Assembly (NCBI RefSeq): GCF_003337305.1
Contig: NZ_QPJO01000006.1
Span: forward strand, 1-64,000
Length of the DNA: 64,000 nt
Source of the DNA: Winogradskyella arenosi
GTDB taxonomy: Bacteria > Bacteroidota > Bacteroidia > Flavobacteriales > Flavobacteriaceae
Direction of reading: 5' to 3'
The notes under the pieces were generated by a model that saw nothing but the letters and a program-made list of their open reading frames with translations, was not told the DNA's origin and made no database searches. Each line of letters starts with the position of its first letter. The first letter of the stretch is position 1. Below are positions 1 to 8,919 of this stretch, one piece after another. The translations under genes and the position numbers were made by a program.

Positions 1-44
1 TGCGCCGATGGTACTACTTTACTGTGGAAGAGTAGGTCGCCGCC
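1..44 (+). rRNA. rrf: 5S ribosomal RNA, 3' end (partial)
   Basis: The first 44 bases match the conserved 3' third of bacterial 5S rRNA: a CGCCGATGGTACT-like segment, then GTGGAAGAGTAGGTCGCCGCC, which pairs with the missing 5' end. A T-run and a hairpin terminator follow at once. The rest of the gene, and presumably the 16S-23S part of the operon, lies before the window. The boundary is good to one or two bases. Confidence 0.9.
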
Positions 45-53
45 TTTTTTAAG

Positions 54-87
54 AACCCTTACTAGATAACTAGTAAGGGTTTTTTGT
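54..87 (+). terminator. Intrinsic terminator of the rRNA operon
   Basis: AACCCTTACTAG (54-65) pairs perfectly with CTAGTAAGGGTT (70-81) around a four-base loop. A T-rich tail follows. It lies directly after the 5S rRNA end and before the helicase gene, so it most likely ends the rRNA transcript. Confidence 0.88.
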
Positions 88-187
88 TTTTTACACCTTT
101 TTAAAAAACCGAAATAACCACGCCTTTATATATTGCTCGCAATCCTCTGAATTGTTTTTAGTATCTTCAAACTTTATTTAATTACAT

Positions 188-2641
188 ATGGCCATAAATA
201 TAGAACTAGAATTAGCCTGGAATTTTGTTAATAATACACATAGAAATATATTCTTAACAGGAAAGGCTGGAACGGGTAAGACAACTTTTTTACATCGCTT
301 AAAAAATGAAGGTCAAAAAAGAATGGTCATTGTTGCACCAACAGGTGTGGCTGCAATTAATGCTAAAGGAGTAACGATTCATTCGTTTTTTCAAATGCCT
401 TTTGGACCTTTATTACCAAATGAAGATTTCAATAATTCGTCTAGTTTTAAAAGAAAATTTAATAAGACTAAAATAAATATTATTAAGTCGCTAGACTTAT
501 TAGTGATTGATGAGATTAGTATGGTGCGGGCCGATCTTTTAGATGGCATCGATAAAACATTGCGTCGTTATAAAGATAGAACCAAAGTATTTGGAGGGGT
601 TCAATTATTAATGATTGGTGATCTACAGCAATTATCGCCAGTTATAAAAGAGCAAGAATGGCAGTTATTAAAACCATTTTATAACAATGCTTTTTTCTTT
701 AGTAGCTTAGCTTATCGTGAATCTAATCCTATTGCCATTGAATTAAAACATATCTATAGACAGGAAAATCCTGTTTTTATAGATATTCTGAATGAGATAA
801 GAAATAATAATTTGTCCGTTAAGGCTGCAGAGGAATTAAATAAACGTTTCATCCCTAATTTTAAACCTGGTGATGACGAAGGTTATATTTCATTAACTAC
901 TCATAATAATAAGGCAAGGCAAGTTAATTTTGAGAAATTAGAGGAGTTATCAACTAAAACTAGAAAATATAAAGCTGTTGTTGAAGGAAATTTTCCTGAG
1001 CATATGTTTCCAAATAATGAACAATTAGAACTCAAAGTTGGGGCTCAAGTGATGTTCATAAAAAATGACAGTACTCCTGAAAAACGTTATTTTAATGGGA
1101 AGATAGGAAAGGTTATTCATTTAGATAAGGATGAAGTTGTGGTGCATTGTCCGGATGACGATTACAATATTAATACAAGCTTAGAAACTTGGGAAAATAT
1201 AAAATATACGGTTGACGCAAAAACGAAAGCGATTTCTGAAGATAAAATTGGAAGTTTTACACAAATTCCGTTGCGTTTAGCTTGGTCCATAACAATTCAT
1301 AAAAGTCAAGGTTTAACATTTGAAAAGGCAATTATTGATGCACAAGGTGCTTTTGCACATGGACAAACTTATGTGGCCTTAAGCCGTTGTAAATCTTTAG
1401 AGGGCTTAGTTCTTAAAAGTAAAATTCACCCCAATCAAATTATTAGTGATAATAACGTTATTGAATTTAATAAGTACGCCGAAGCGCATAGACCAGATGA
1501 CGCTATTTTATTCGACTCTAAACGCGATTATCAACTTGATTTAATTGCGGAGATATTCAACTTTTATAAATTTTTATATCCTGTTAACCGAATTCTAGAT
1601 CTGTATTATAGTAATAGAACACGTATTCAAGGCGATTTAGAAACTCCTTTGGTAACACTTAAAGCCTGTATTACTAACTTACTAAAAGTAGGTAATGGTT
1701 TTAAAGCGCAACTTAAAACCTTAATAGTTGCCGAAGAGCTACCAGAGAGTAATGAGACGGTTCAGTTACGTTTCAAAAAAGCATTAGATTATTTTACAGA
1801 GCAAACGAATACGATTATTGAAACCACTTTAAAACAATGTAATTATAGTACAGATAATAAAACGGTTGAAAAAGATATTGATAAACATCTAGAAACTTTA
1901 GATGAATTATTAGCAATTAAACGATCTTACTTTCAAGGATTAGGGAAAGGGTTTTCCACGCATCAGTTTTTAAGCTTACGTGCAAAATCGGTGTTTTCGG
2001 CTAAAGAGAAACCAAAGAAAACGCGTAAATCTGTGGTAGATGGAACCACCAATGTGGAACTCTTTGAATTATTACGAGAGCTCAGAAATCAGATTGCAGA
2101 AAAAGAGGATTTGGTGCATTATCAAGTTTTTAGTCAAAAATCGCTCTATGCCATGTGTGAAACCTTGCCTGGAAACAAAGCGGAGTTACAAGCCATTCAT
2201 GGTATGGGAAAGGTTAGAGTTGATAAATATGGTGCTGCCATCCTAAAAGTGATTAAAGAATATTGTGATGAAAATGATATTGAATTTTCGGAGGCGGCCC
2301 CAGAATTAATAGAGGATAAGCCAAAAAGAAAAAAAGGAGATACAAAGAAAATATCTCTAGATTTATTTAAAGCAGGTAAATCTATAGATCAAATTGCTTT
2401 GGAACGCGAATTAAATAGTAACACTATTTTTGGACACTTAGCGAGTTTTACTGCCACTGGAGAGGTTAAAATTACCGAGCTGATGTCTAAATCTAATTAC
2501 AAGGACTTATCTAAAATTATTCCGACTAAAACCTTTGAAAATCTTTCAGACTTGAAGCACCAACTTGACGACAAGTATTCTTATGGTGAAATTCGTTTGG
2601 TATTAGAAGATTTACAATCAAATAAAAAAGGCTCCAAATAA
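188..2641 (+). CDS. Pif1/RecD-like superfamily 1 helicase with HRDC and HTH domains
   Basis: An 817-residue predicted DNA helicase. The N-terminal half is a Pif1/RecD-like SF1 motor: Walker A GKAGTGKTT (about residues 25-33), Walker B VIDEIS (about 107-112), and late motifs ITIHKSQG and YVALSR (about 365-400). An HRDC-like domain follows (about 625-705, with the helix-hairpin run IHGMGKVRVDKYG), then a winged/HTH-type domain (about 715-765). The Walker motifs are visible; domain names come from family knowledge. This architecture is common in Bacteroidetes and often carries only the name 'helix-turn-helix domain-containing protein'. A role in genome maintenance is inferred, with no specific substrate evident. 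It follows an rRNA operon and ends in a terminator shared with the convergent gene. Confidence 0.9.
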   Translation: MAINIELELAWNFVNNTHRNIFLTGKAGTGKTTFLHRLKNEGQKRMVIVAPTGVAAINAKGVTIHSFFQMPFGPLLPNEDFNNSSSFKRKFNKTKINIIKSLDLLVIDEISMVRADLLDGIDKTLRRYKDRTKVFGGVQLLMIGDLQQLSPVIKEQEWQLLKPFYNNAFFFSSLAYRESNPIAIELKHIYRQENPVFIDILNEIRNNNLSVKAAEELNKRFIPNFKPGDDEGYISLTTHNNKARQVNFEKLEELSTKTRKYKAVVEGNFPEHMFPNNEQLELKVGAQVMFIKNDSTPEKRYFNGKIGKVIHLDKDEVVVHCPDDDYNINTSLETWENIKYTVDAKTKAISEDKIGSFTQIPLRLAWSITIHKSQGLTFEKAIIDAQGAFAHGQTYVALSRCKSLEGLVLKSKIHPNQIISDNNVIEFNKYAEAHRPDDAILFDSKRDYQLDLIAEIFNFYKFLYPVNRILDLYYSNRTRIQGDLETPLVTLKACITNLLKVGNGFKAQLKTLIVAEELPESNETVQLRFKKALDYFTEQTNTIIETTLKQCNYSTDNKTVEKDIDKHLETLDELLAIKRSYFQGLGKGFSTHQFLSLRAKSVFSAKEKPKKTRKSVVDGTTNVELFELLRELRNQIAEKEDLVHYQVFSQKSLYAMCETLPGNKAELQAIHGMGKVRVDKYGAAILKVIKEYCDENDIEFSEAAPELIEDKPKRKKGDTKKISLDLFKAGKSIDQIALERELNSNTIFGHLASFTATGEVKITELMSKSNYKDLSKIIPTKTFENLSDLKHQLDDKYSYGEIRLVLEDLQSNKKGSK

Positions 2642-2660
2642 AATTTGAAGCCTTTTTTTC
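2624..2660. terminator. Bidirectional terminator between convergent genes
   Basis: AAAAAGGCTCCAAA pairs with TTTGAAGCCTTTTT with one mismatch, around a loop that includes the helicase stop codon. Poly-A on the left and poly-T on the right let it work in both directions, ending the helicase gene and the acyl-CoA dehydrogenase gene. Confidence 0.8.
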
Positions 2661-2674
2661 TTAACGGTTAAGGA

Positions 2675-3817
2675 TTATTCTTTAATAAGTCCTCTAGAAA
2701 TTACAATCTTTTGAATTTCTGAAGTCCCTTCATAAATCTGAGTAATTTTTGCATCACGCATTAAACGCTCTACGTGGTATTCTTTTACAAATCCATTACC
2801 GCCATGTATTTGTACCGCTTCAACGGTATGTTCCATAGCCACCCTACTCGCATAAAGTTTAGCCATAGCACTAGACATATCATAATTATTGCCTTGATCT
2901 TTGTCCCAGGCAGCTTTCATAACTAACATTCTTGCAGCTTCGATCTCCGTATGCATATCAGCTAATTTAAAGGCGATAGCTTGGTGGTTACAAATTTCAG
3001 TACCAAAAGCTTTACGTTCCTTAGAATATTTTAAAGCCAATTCATAAGCTCCGGCAGCGATACCTAAAGCTTGGGCAGCAATACCAATACGTCCCCCAGA
3101 AAGCGTTTTCATAGCAAATCTAAAACCAGACCCGTTAGCACCAATTCTATTTTCCTTAGGCACTTTTACATCATTAAATTGTAAGGTATGTGTATCACTT
3201 CCTCTAATACCTAATTTATCTTCTTTTGGCCCAACATCAAATCCTGGAGTTCCTTTTTCAACAATAAAAGCATTAATTCCGTGAGAACCTTTGTGCTTGT
3301 CGGTTTGTGCGATAACTAAATAGACATCGGCACGGCCTCCACTTGTAATCCAATTTTTGGTACCGTTTAAGATATAATGATCTCCTTTATCTATTGCTGT
3401 AGTGCGTTGTGAAGTGGCATCACTTCCTGCTTCAGGTTCACTTAAGCAAAACGCACCAATAAATTCGCCTGTAGCTAATTTGGTTAAATACTTTTGTTTT
3501 TGTTCTTCATTACCATAAGCTTCAAGACCATAACATACTAAAGAGTTATTTACGGAAACTATAACAGAAGCGGAAGCATCAATTTTAGATAATTCTTCCA
3601 TAATTAAGGCATAAGAAATGGCATCCATTCCACTACCTCCATATTTAGGATCGACCATAACGCCTAAAAATCCTAAATCGCCCATTTTCTTAACTAAACT
3701 GTCAGGAAAGGTTTGTGTAGTATCGCGTTCTATAACACCAGGTAATAATTCGGTTTGGGCAAAATCTCGTGCAGCATCACGAATCATTAAATGTTCTTCT
3801 GTTAAACTAAAATCCAT
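2675..3817 (-). CDS. Acyl-CoA dehydrogenase (short-chain/butyryl type)
   Basis: A 380-residue flavoprotein of normal length for the family. It oxidises acyl-CoA to trans-2-enoyl-CoA and passes electrons to ETF. Visible marks are the FAD/substrate signature FCLSEPEAGSD (about 124-134), WITSGG near 155, the substrate-loop region QAIAFKLADM, QIHGGNGF, and IYEGTSEIQ near the C-terminus, which contains the catalytic-region glutamate typical of short-chain enzymes. It starts at an ATG preceded on its strand by a near-consensus TATCTTTA -7 element. Chain-length preference (butyryl versus branched acyl) cannot be read from the sequence. It is a stand-alone gene for beta-oxidation or branched amino acid breakdown. 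Confidence 0.93.
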   Translation of the reverse strand: MDFSLTEEHLMIRDAARDFAQTELLPGVIERDTTQTFPDSLVKKMGDLGFLGVMVDPKYGGSGMDAISYALIMEELSKIDASASVIVSVNNSLVCYGLEAYGNEEQKQKYLTKLATGEFIGAFCLSEPEAGSDATSQRTTAIDKGDHYILNGTKNWITSGGRADVYLVIAQTDKHKGSHGINAFIVEKGTPGFDVGPKEDKLGIRGSDTHTLQFNDVKVPKENRIGANGSGFRFAMKTLSGGRIGIAAQALGIAAGAYELALKYSKERKAFGTEICNHQAIAFKLADMHTEIEAARMLVMKAAWDKDQGNNYDMSSAMAKLYASRVAMEHTVEAVQIHGGNGFVKEYHVERLMRDAKITQIYEGTSEIQKIVISRGLIKE

Positions 3818-3908
3818 ATTATAATATTGTTAGTGATTTCTTAAAATTTTCAGGTAAAGATAAATTTTTATTGTGGTATTTTCAATAAGTAACACTATTT
3901 TTACTGAT

Positions 3909-4976
3909 ATGATAAAATCTACTTATAATATTATTGGTGTTATGTCAGGTACCTCCTTAGATGGGATTGATTTGGCATATATAACTTTTGAAAAAAAGGA
4001 CAATTGGAAATTTAAAATTCATACCGCTGAAACGGTGAGATACTCAATAGATTGGAAAACACAACTCCGTGAATTAGTGCATTTGTCACCACAGAAATTA
4101 GTCGCCATTGATCATTTGTATTCCACATATTTAGCTGAAGTTATTTCAAGCTTTATTAATAAGCATCAGTTAGCAGCTATAGATTTTGTGGCTTCACACG
4201 GTCACACGGCGCTACACCAACCCGCAAATGGGAGTACATATCAGATAGGAAACTTACAAGAATTGGCAGATGGTCTTCAAAGAAAAGTGATTTGTGATTT
4301 TAGAGTTCAAGATGTGAATTATGGAGGGCAAGGCGCACCCTTAGTGCCTATTGGCGATCGCTTACTTTTTTCGGAGTACGATTATTGTGTGAATTTAGGA
4401 GGTTTTGCAAATATTTCTTTTGAAAATAATGCCGAACGTATAGCCTTTGACATTTGCCCTGTAAATATTGTATTAAATCATTATGTGGCCTGTAGGGATT
4501 TAGAATATGACGATGGAGGAAAACTTGCTGCTTCAGGAGGTGTCAATAAAACGTTACTGGAAGAATTAAATGCTTTATCGTTTTATAAAGAAACCCCACC
4601 AAAGTCTCTTGGGTTAGAATGGGTTCAAAGGACTATTTTCCCTTTAATAGATCGTTATCAACTTCCACTAGAAGATCTTTTATGTACGTTCACAGCCCAT
4701 ATTTCAAATCAAATCTTCGCTGTAATTAAGGATTCTAAAGCTAAAGTTTTAATGACAGGAGGTGGAGTTTACAACCATTTTTTAATGGACTGTATTAGGA
4801 AAGCACTGCCAGGACAATTGGAAATTCCCTCAGATGCTATAGTAGAATTTAAGGAAGCTTTAATTTTTGGCTTTCTTGGTGTCTTAAAAGATCGAGAAGA
4901 AATTAACTGTTTAAAAAGTGTAACGGGGGCCTCAAAAGATCATGCTTCCGGAAAAATATTAATTCCTAATAATTAA
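3909..4976 (+). CDS. anmK: Anhydro-N-acetylmuramic acid kinase
   Basis: It phosphorylates and opens 1,6-anhydro-MurNAc to MurNAc-6-phosphate in murein recycling. The N-terminus has the family signature IGVMSGTSLDGIDLA; HGHTALHQP, CDFRVQDVNYGGQGAPLVP and the ATP-site glycine run LMTGGGVYNHFLM follow in order, as in the ASKHA fold. I chose the ATG at 3909 (355 residues). An in-frame GTG at 3873 would add 12 residues, but the signature then sits unusually far from the start. The gene is divergent from the acyl-CoA dehydrogenase, with about 90 bp between them. Confidence 0.93.
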   Translation: MIKSTYNIIGVMSGTSLDGIDLAYITFEKKDNWKFKIHTAETVRYSIDWKTQLRELVHLSPQKLVAIDHLYSTYLAEVISSFINKHQLAAIDFVASHGHTALHQPANGSTYQIGNLQELADGLQRKVICDFRVQDVNYGGQGAPLVPIGDRLLFSEYDYCVNLGGFANISFENNAERIAFDICPVNIVLNHYVACRDLEYDDGGKLAASGGVNKTLLEELNALSFYKETPPKSLGLEWVQRTIFPLIDRYQLPLEDLLCTFTAHISNQIFAVIKDSKAKVLMTGGGVYNHFLMDCIRKALPGQLEIPSDAIVEFKEALIFGFLGVLKDREEINCLKSVTGASKDHASGKILIPNN

Positions 4977-5006
4977 AGTTATTTCTTAATAACTTCGATT
5001 GTTTTT

Positions 5007-5014
5007 TATATTTG
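5007..5014 (+). promoter_or_regulatory. Candidate -7 promoter element of the Glu/Leu dehydrogenase gene
   Basis: TATATTTG matches the Bacteroidetes -7 consensus TAnnTTTG and sits about 25 bases before the TTG start at 5040. The -33 region is AT-rich but has no clear TTG, so support is moderate. Confidence 0.4.
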
Positions 5015-5039
5015 TTACCGCATACTAAACTTACTTAAA

Positions 5040-6269
5040 TTGATAAAAGAATTACTTCAGAAATACGAAAATAAGTCTCCAGAAATCGTATTTCATTGGA
5101 ACGACCCCGAAACAGACGCCGAAGGTTGGACGGTTATTAACTCATTACGAGGTGGAGCAGCAGGTGGTGGAACACGAATGCGTAAAGGACTAGACCAAAA
5201 TGAAGTGCTTTCCTTAGCTAAAACCATGGAAGTTAAATTTACCGTTTCTGGTCCGGCTATTGGTGGGGCTAAATCTGGAATTAACTTTGACCCTCAAGAT
5301 CCAAGAAAAACAGGCGTTTTAGAACGTTGGTATGCCGCAGTATCGCCATTATTAAAAAGTTATTATGGTACAGGAGGTGATCTTAATGTGGATGAAATTC
5401 ATGAAGTTATTCCAATTACAGAACAAAGTGGGGTATGGCACCCGCAAGAAGGGGTTTTTGAAGGCCACTTTAAACCTTCAATAGCCGATAAAATTAACCG
5501 TATCGGTCAGTTAAGGCACGGGGTTATTAAAGTTATAGAAAATGCCAAGTACTCGCCTAATGTGAGTAGAAAATATACGGTAGCAGATATGATTACCGGT
5601 TTTGGTGTGGCCATTGCTGCGAAACATTTTTACGATTTACAAAACGATTCTATAAAAGGAAAACGTGTTGTGGTACAAGGTTTCGGAAATGTTGGTGCTG
5701 CCGCTGCATTTTATTTTGCTCAAATGGGAGCTAAGATTGTAGGAATTATTGATCGTGATGGAGGTTTAATTAATGAAGAAGGATTTTCTTTTGAAGCCAT
5801 AACCGATTTATATCTTGCAAAAAATGGAAATACATTGGTAGCAGAAGATTGTATTCCTTTTAATGAAATTAATGATAAAATTTGGGCCTTAAATGCTGAA
5901 GTGTTTGCACCTTGTGCGGCTTCAAGATTAGTGACCCAAAGTCAAATAGATCAGATGATCGCTTCCGGTTTAGAAGTAATTACCTGTGGGGCCAATGTGC
6001 CTTTCGCAGATAAAGAAATTTTCTTCGGACCTATTATGGAACATACCGATCAAAGAATTAGCTTAATACCCGATTTTATTTCCAACTGTGGTATGGCAAG
6101 GGTTTTCGCCTATTTTATGGAACGTAAAGTGCAAATGACAGACGAAGATATTTTTAACGATACGTCTAATACCATTAGAAAAGCACTTCAAGAGGTCTAT
6201 GAGACTAACCCGAACAAAACGGGAATTAGCGAAACCGCTTTTGAAATTGCTCTAAGACAACTCATCTAA
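5040..6269 (+). CDS. Glu/Leu/Phe/Val dehydrogenase family protein
   Basis: A 409-residue NAD(P)-dependent amino acid dehydrogenase: oxidative deamination of an amino acid to its 2-oxo acid, or the reverse. The N-terminal part has LRGGAAGGGTRMRKGL, the catalytic-lysine region VSGPAIGGAKSGINFDP (about 75-91) and GTGGDLNVDE. The Rossmann domain has VVQGFGNVGAAAAFYFAQMG (about 210-229), then IIDRDGG and APCAASRLVT. The start is TTG; no in-frame ATG fits and homologues begin at the same place. The exact substrate (Glu versus Leu/Val) is not certain from motifs. The NhaD gene follows after 19 bp, so cotranscription is likely. Confidence 0.9.
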   Translation: MIKELLQKYENKSPEIVFHWNDPETDAEGWTVINSLRGGAAGGGTRMRKGLDQNEVLSLAKTMEVKFTVSGPAIGGAKSGINFDPQDPRKTGVLERWYAAVSPLLKSYYGTGGDLNVDEIHEVIPITEQSGVWHPQEGVFEGHFKPSIADKINRIGQLRHGVIKVIENAKYSPNVSRKYTVADMITGFGVAIAAKHFYDLQNDSIKGKRVVVQGFGNVGAAAAFYFAQMGAKIVGIIDRDGGLINEEGFSFEAITDLYLAKNGNTLVAEDCIPFNEINDKIWALNAEVFAPCAASRLVTQSQIDQMIASGLEVITCGANVPFADKEIFFGPIMEHTDQRISLIPDFISNCGMARVFAYFMERKVQMTDEDIFNDTSNTIRKALQEVYETNPNKTGISETAFEIALRQLI

Positions 6270-6288
6270 TCTTTTTTTATTACTACTT

Positions 6289-7680
6289 ATGGAAACAGTT
6301 ATAATTCTGGTATTCGTTTTCGGATACTTAGCAATTACTTTAGAGCACAACCTTAAAATCGATAAATTAATCCCTGCTTTAGTCATGATGGCTATAAGTT
6401 GGGCTTTAATTTCCTTGGGTATCGATGACTTTACGCAATGGTTTGATTCTGGAAAGCACGCCCTGATGGATAACTTCGGATTGCTTCAGCATGAAGAAAA
6501 GTTACATCTCATGGAAGAAACACTTCTTCATCATTTAGGGAAAACCGCAGAGATATTAGTGTTCCTTTTAGGCGCTATGACTATTGTAGAGATTATTGAT
6601 TATTTCGATGGCTTTTCAACAATAAAAAATGCCGTTAAATTTAATAGTAGAAAAAAATTACTATGGATGTTTTCTATCCTAGCGTTTTTACTTTCTGCGA
6701 TTATCGATAACCTTACGGCTACAATTGTTTTAATTTCTATACTTCAGAAAATCGTTAAGAATAGAGATATTAGAATTTGGTATGCCGGTTTAATTATTAT
6801 TGCCGCTAATGCGGGTGGAGCGTGGTCACCTATTGGAGATGTTACCACAACTATGTTATGGATTGGAAATAAAGTTTCTTCAGGGAAATTATTCCTCTAT
6901 TTATTTATTCCTTCTTTATTATGTATGGTGGTTCCTACCTTTATCGCCTCTCTGTTAGCACCTTTTAAAGGGGACTTAGAATTACAAAAAGCAGATAATA
7001 AAGTGAGAAGTAAATTTAGTTCTACCATGTTATTTTTAGGACTCGGTGCCATTGTATTTGTACCAGTCTTTAAAGTTGTAACCCATTTACCACCGTATGT
7101 AGGGATGATGTTTTCTCTTGGTGTGGTGGCTATATTTGCAGAAGTATATAGCAATTCAAAATTTGCAATTACGGAAGTTGTTTCTGAAGAACACTCAGCA
7201 GGAGCTAACCACAGTCCGGTGCATTACTCTTTATCTAAGATTGAATTGCCAAGTATTTTATTTTTCTTAGGAATTTTAATGGCTGTTGCTGCGTTAGAAT
7301 CTTTAGGGATTTTATTCGGTTTTGCTAATTCATTACAAGAGACCATGCCTATGTTAGGTACAGAATTTCATCATGAAGGTGTTTCTGATTTGGTGGTTTT
7401 ATTGTTAGGTGTTGGGTCAGCTGTAATAGATAATGTACCTTTAGTGGCCGCAAGTTTAGGAATGTTCTCAGAACCATTAGATAATGAGCTATGGCATTTT
7501 ATCGCCTATTCCGCAGGAACAGGAGGAAGCATGTTAATTATAGGATCTGCAGCAGGGGTTGTTGCTATGGGAATGGAAAAGATTGATTTCTTTTGGTACC
7601 TTAAGAAAATATCCTGGTTGGCTTTTGTTGGATTTATTGCAGGAGCCGCTGCTTTTATGGTGACGAGATCTATTTTCTAA
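6289..7680 (+). CDS. nhaD: NhaD-type Na+/H+ antiporter
   Basis: A 463-residue polytopic inner-membrane protein with about 12 hydrophobic segments, of the ion transporter superfamily. It exchanges internal Na+ or Li+ for external protons. Supporting motifs are LLGAMTIVEIIDYFDGF, IIDNLTATIVLISIL, ANAGGAWSPIGDVTTTMLWI and, in the second half, GVGSAVIDNVPLVAASLGM and AYSAGTGGSMLIIGSAAG. These form the paired half-repeats typical of NhaD. A histidine-rich loop lies near residues 65-80. Sodium export suits a marine flavobacterium, which is an inference. It follows the dehydrogenase gene after 19 bp. Confidence 0.92.
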   Translation: METVIILVFVFGYLAITLEHNLKIDKLIPALVMMAISWALISLGIDDFTQWFDSGKHALMDNFGLLQHEEKLHLMEETLLHHLGKTAEILVFLLGAMTIVEIIDYFDGFSTIKNAVKFNSRKKLLWMFSILAFLLSAIIDNLTATIVLISILQKIVKNRDIRIWYAGLIIIAANAGGAWSPIGDVTTTMLWIGNKVSSGKLFLYLFIPSLLCMVVPTFIASLLAPFKGDLELQKADNKVRSKFSSTMLFLGLGAIVFVPVFKVVTHLPPYVGMMFSLGVVAIFAEVYSNSKFAITEVVSEEHSAGANHSPVHYSLSKIELPSILFFLGILMAVAALESLGILFGFANSLQETMPMLGTEFHHEGVSDLVVLLLGVGSAVIDNVPLVAASLGMFSEPLDNELWHFIAYSAGTGGSMLIIGSAAGVVAMGMEKIDFFWYLKKISWLAFVGFIAGAAAFMVTRSIF

Positions 7681-7767
7681 GTCACCTTTAAAATTGAAAT
7701 AATAGATATACTTAAGTGCGAAACTTAACGTTATAAGAACAAGAATTTAAAAATTAAATTTATTAGT

Positions 7768-8463
7768 ATGAGTTTACTAAGTGCTATTCAAGATGAAGTC
7801 GATGTTTTAGCTGACGGAGAATCTGTAGAAAAAACATTGTCAATTATAGAACTTATTTCCAGTGGAGGAACCTCTGGAATGGTGATTATCATTATCCTGT
7901 TTGTATTGTTAATCGTGGCCACTTATATTTATTTTGAAAGAATATTTGCCATTAAAGCAGCCTCGAAAGTGGATTCTAACTTTATGAATCAAATTAAAGA
8001 CCATGTGAGTAACGGCAAAATTGACTCGGCTCAAATGCTTTGTGCACAACAAAATTCACCAGTCTCTAGATTAATAGCAAAAGGTATTACCAGAATTGGG
8101 AAGCCTTTAGAAGATATTAATACAGCAATTGAAAATGCAGGACGTTTAGAAATCTATAATTTAGAAAAAAACGTCAGTGTATTAGCAACAATTTCTGGTG
8201 TCGCTCCAATGATTGGATTTTTAGGAACCGTAGTGGGGATGATTATTTCAATTTTTGAATTGGCTAATGCAGGAGGTACCATTCAAATGGATGTCTTAGC
8301 AAGTGGATTATATACGGCAATGACCACTACCGTAGCGGGTCTAATTGTTGGGATTGTAGCCTATGTAACCTATAATCATATCGTGGTAAAAACAAACAAA
8401 GTGGTTTACCAAATGGAAGCGAATTCAGTAGAATTCTTAGATCACTTAAATGAACCTATCTAA
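7768..8463 (+). CDS. exbB: ExbB/TolQ-type proton channel subunit
   Basis: A 231-residue MotA/TolQ/ExbB family protein. There are three membrane segments: about 35-55 (IIIILFVLLIVATYIYF), about 140-165 and about 180-205. The conserved core region has APMIGFLGTVVGMI and ASGLYTAMTTTVAGL. It forms the proton channel that, with ExbD, energises a TonB-type protein spanning the periplasm. The next gene encodes an ExbD and starts 3 bp after this stop, followed by a TonB-like gene, so the three are one unit. The N-terminal 30 residues are acidic, as often in Bacteroidetes ExbB. Confidence 0.92.
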   Translation: MSLLSAIQDEVDVLADGESVEKTLSIIELISSGGTSGMVIIIILFVLLIVATYIYFERIFAIKAASKVDSNFMNQIKDHVSNGKIDSAQMLCAQQNSPVSRLIAKGITRIGKPLEDINTAIENAGRLEIYNLEKNVSVLATISGVAPMIGFLGTVVGMIISIFELANAGGTIQMDVLASGLYTAMTTTVAGLIVGIVAYVTYNHIVVKTNKVVYQMEANSVEFLDHLNEPI

Positions 8464-8466
8464 TTT

Positions 8467-8859
8467 ATGAATATTAGAGGACGAAATAAAGTAACACCAG
8501 AATTCAATATGGCTTCAATGACCGATATTGTTTTCTTGCTACTCATCTTTTTTATGATTGCGTCAACTTTGGTAACGACCAGCGCTATTGATATTGTTTT
8601 ACCTAAAGCAAGTGGTAAAACGGAGAACAAAAAATCAACAGCGGTTAGTATCAAAAAAGACCTAACTTATTATATCGATGAGAAACGTGTTGGGGAAAGT
8701 GTTTTAGAAACGCAATTGATTTCTATAATGGCAAACCAAGATGCACCAACCATAGTACTAAGAGCAGAGAAATCTGTTCCCGTAGAAAATGTGGTAAAGG
8801 TGATGGATATTGCAAACCGAAATAAATTCAAAGTTATTTTAGCTGTACAACCTAATTAG
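8467..8859 (+). CDS. exbD: ExbD/TolR biopolymer transport protein
   Basis: A 130-residue partner of the preceding ExbB. It has a short cytosolic N-terminus (NIRGRNKVTPEFNMASMTDI), one membrane helix with the conserved proton-carrying aspartate (TDIVFLLLIFFMIAS, Asp at about residue 20), and a periplasmic domain ending in VIDIA-like residues, here VMDIANRNKFKVILAV. It begins 3 bp after exbB and so is probably translationally coupled to it. Length and layout are standard. Confidence 0.93.
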   Translation: MNIRGRNKVTPEFNMASMTDIVFLLLIFFMIASTLVTTSAIDIVLPKASGKTENKKSTAVSIKKDLTYYIDEKRVGESVLETQLISIMANQDAPTIVLRAEKSVPVENVVKVMDIANRNKFKVILAVQPN

Positions 8860-8919
8860 AGCCTTTAGAGGTTCCTTTAAGAAGAAGGTATAGCATCAAC
8901 CCCATTTAGAACGAGAACA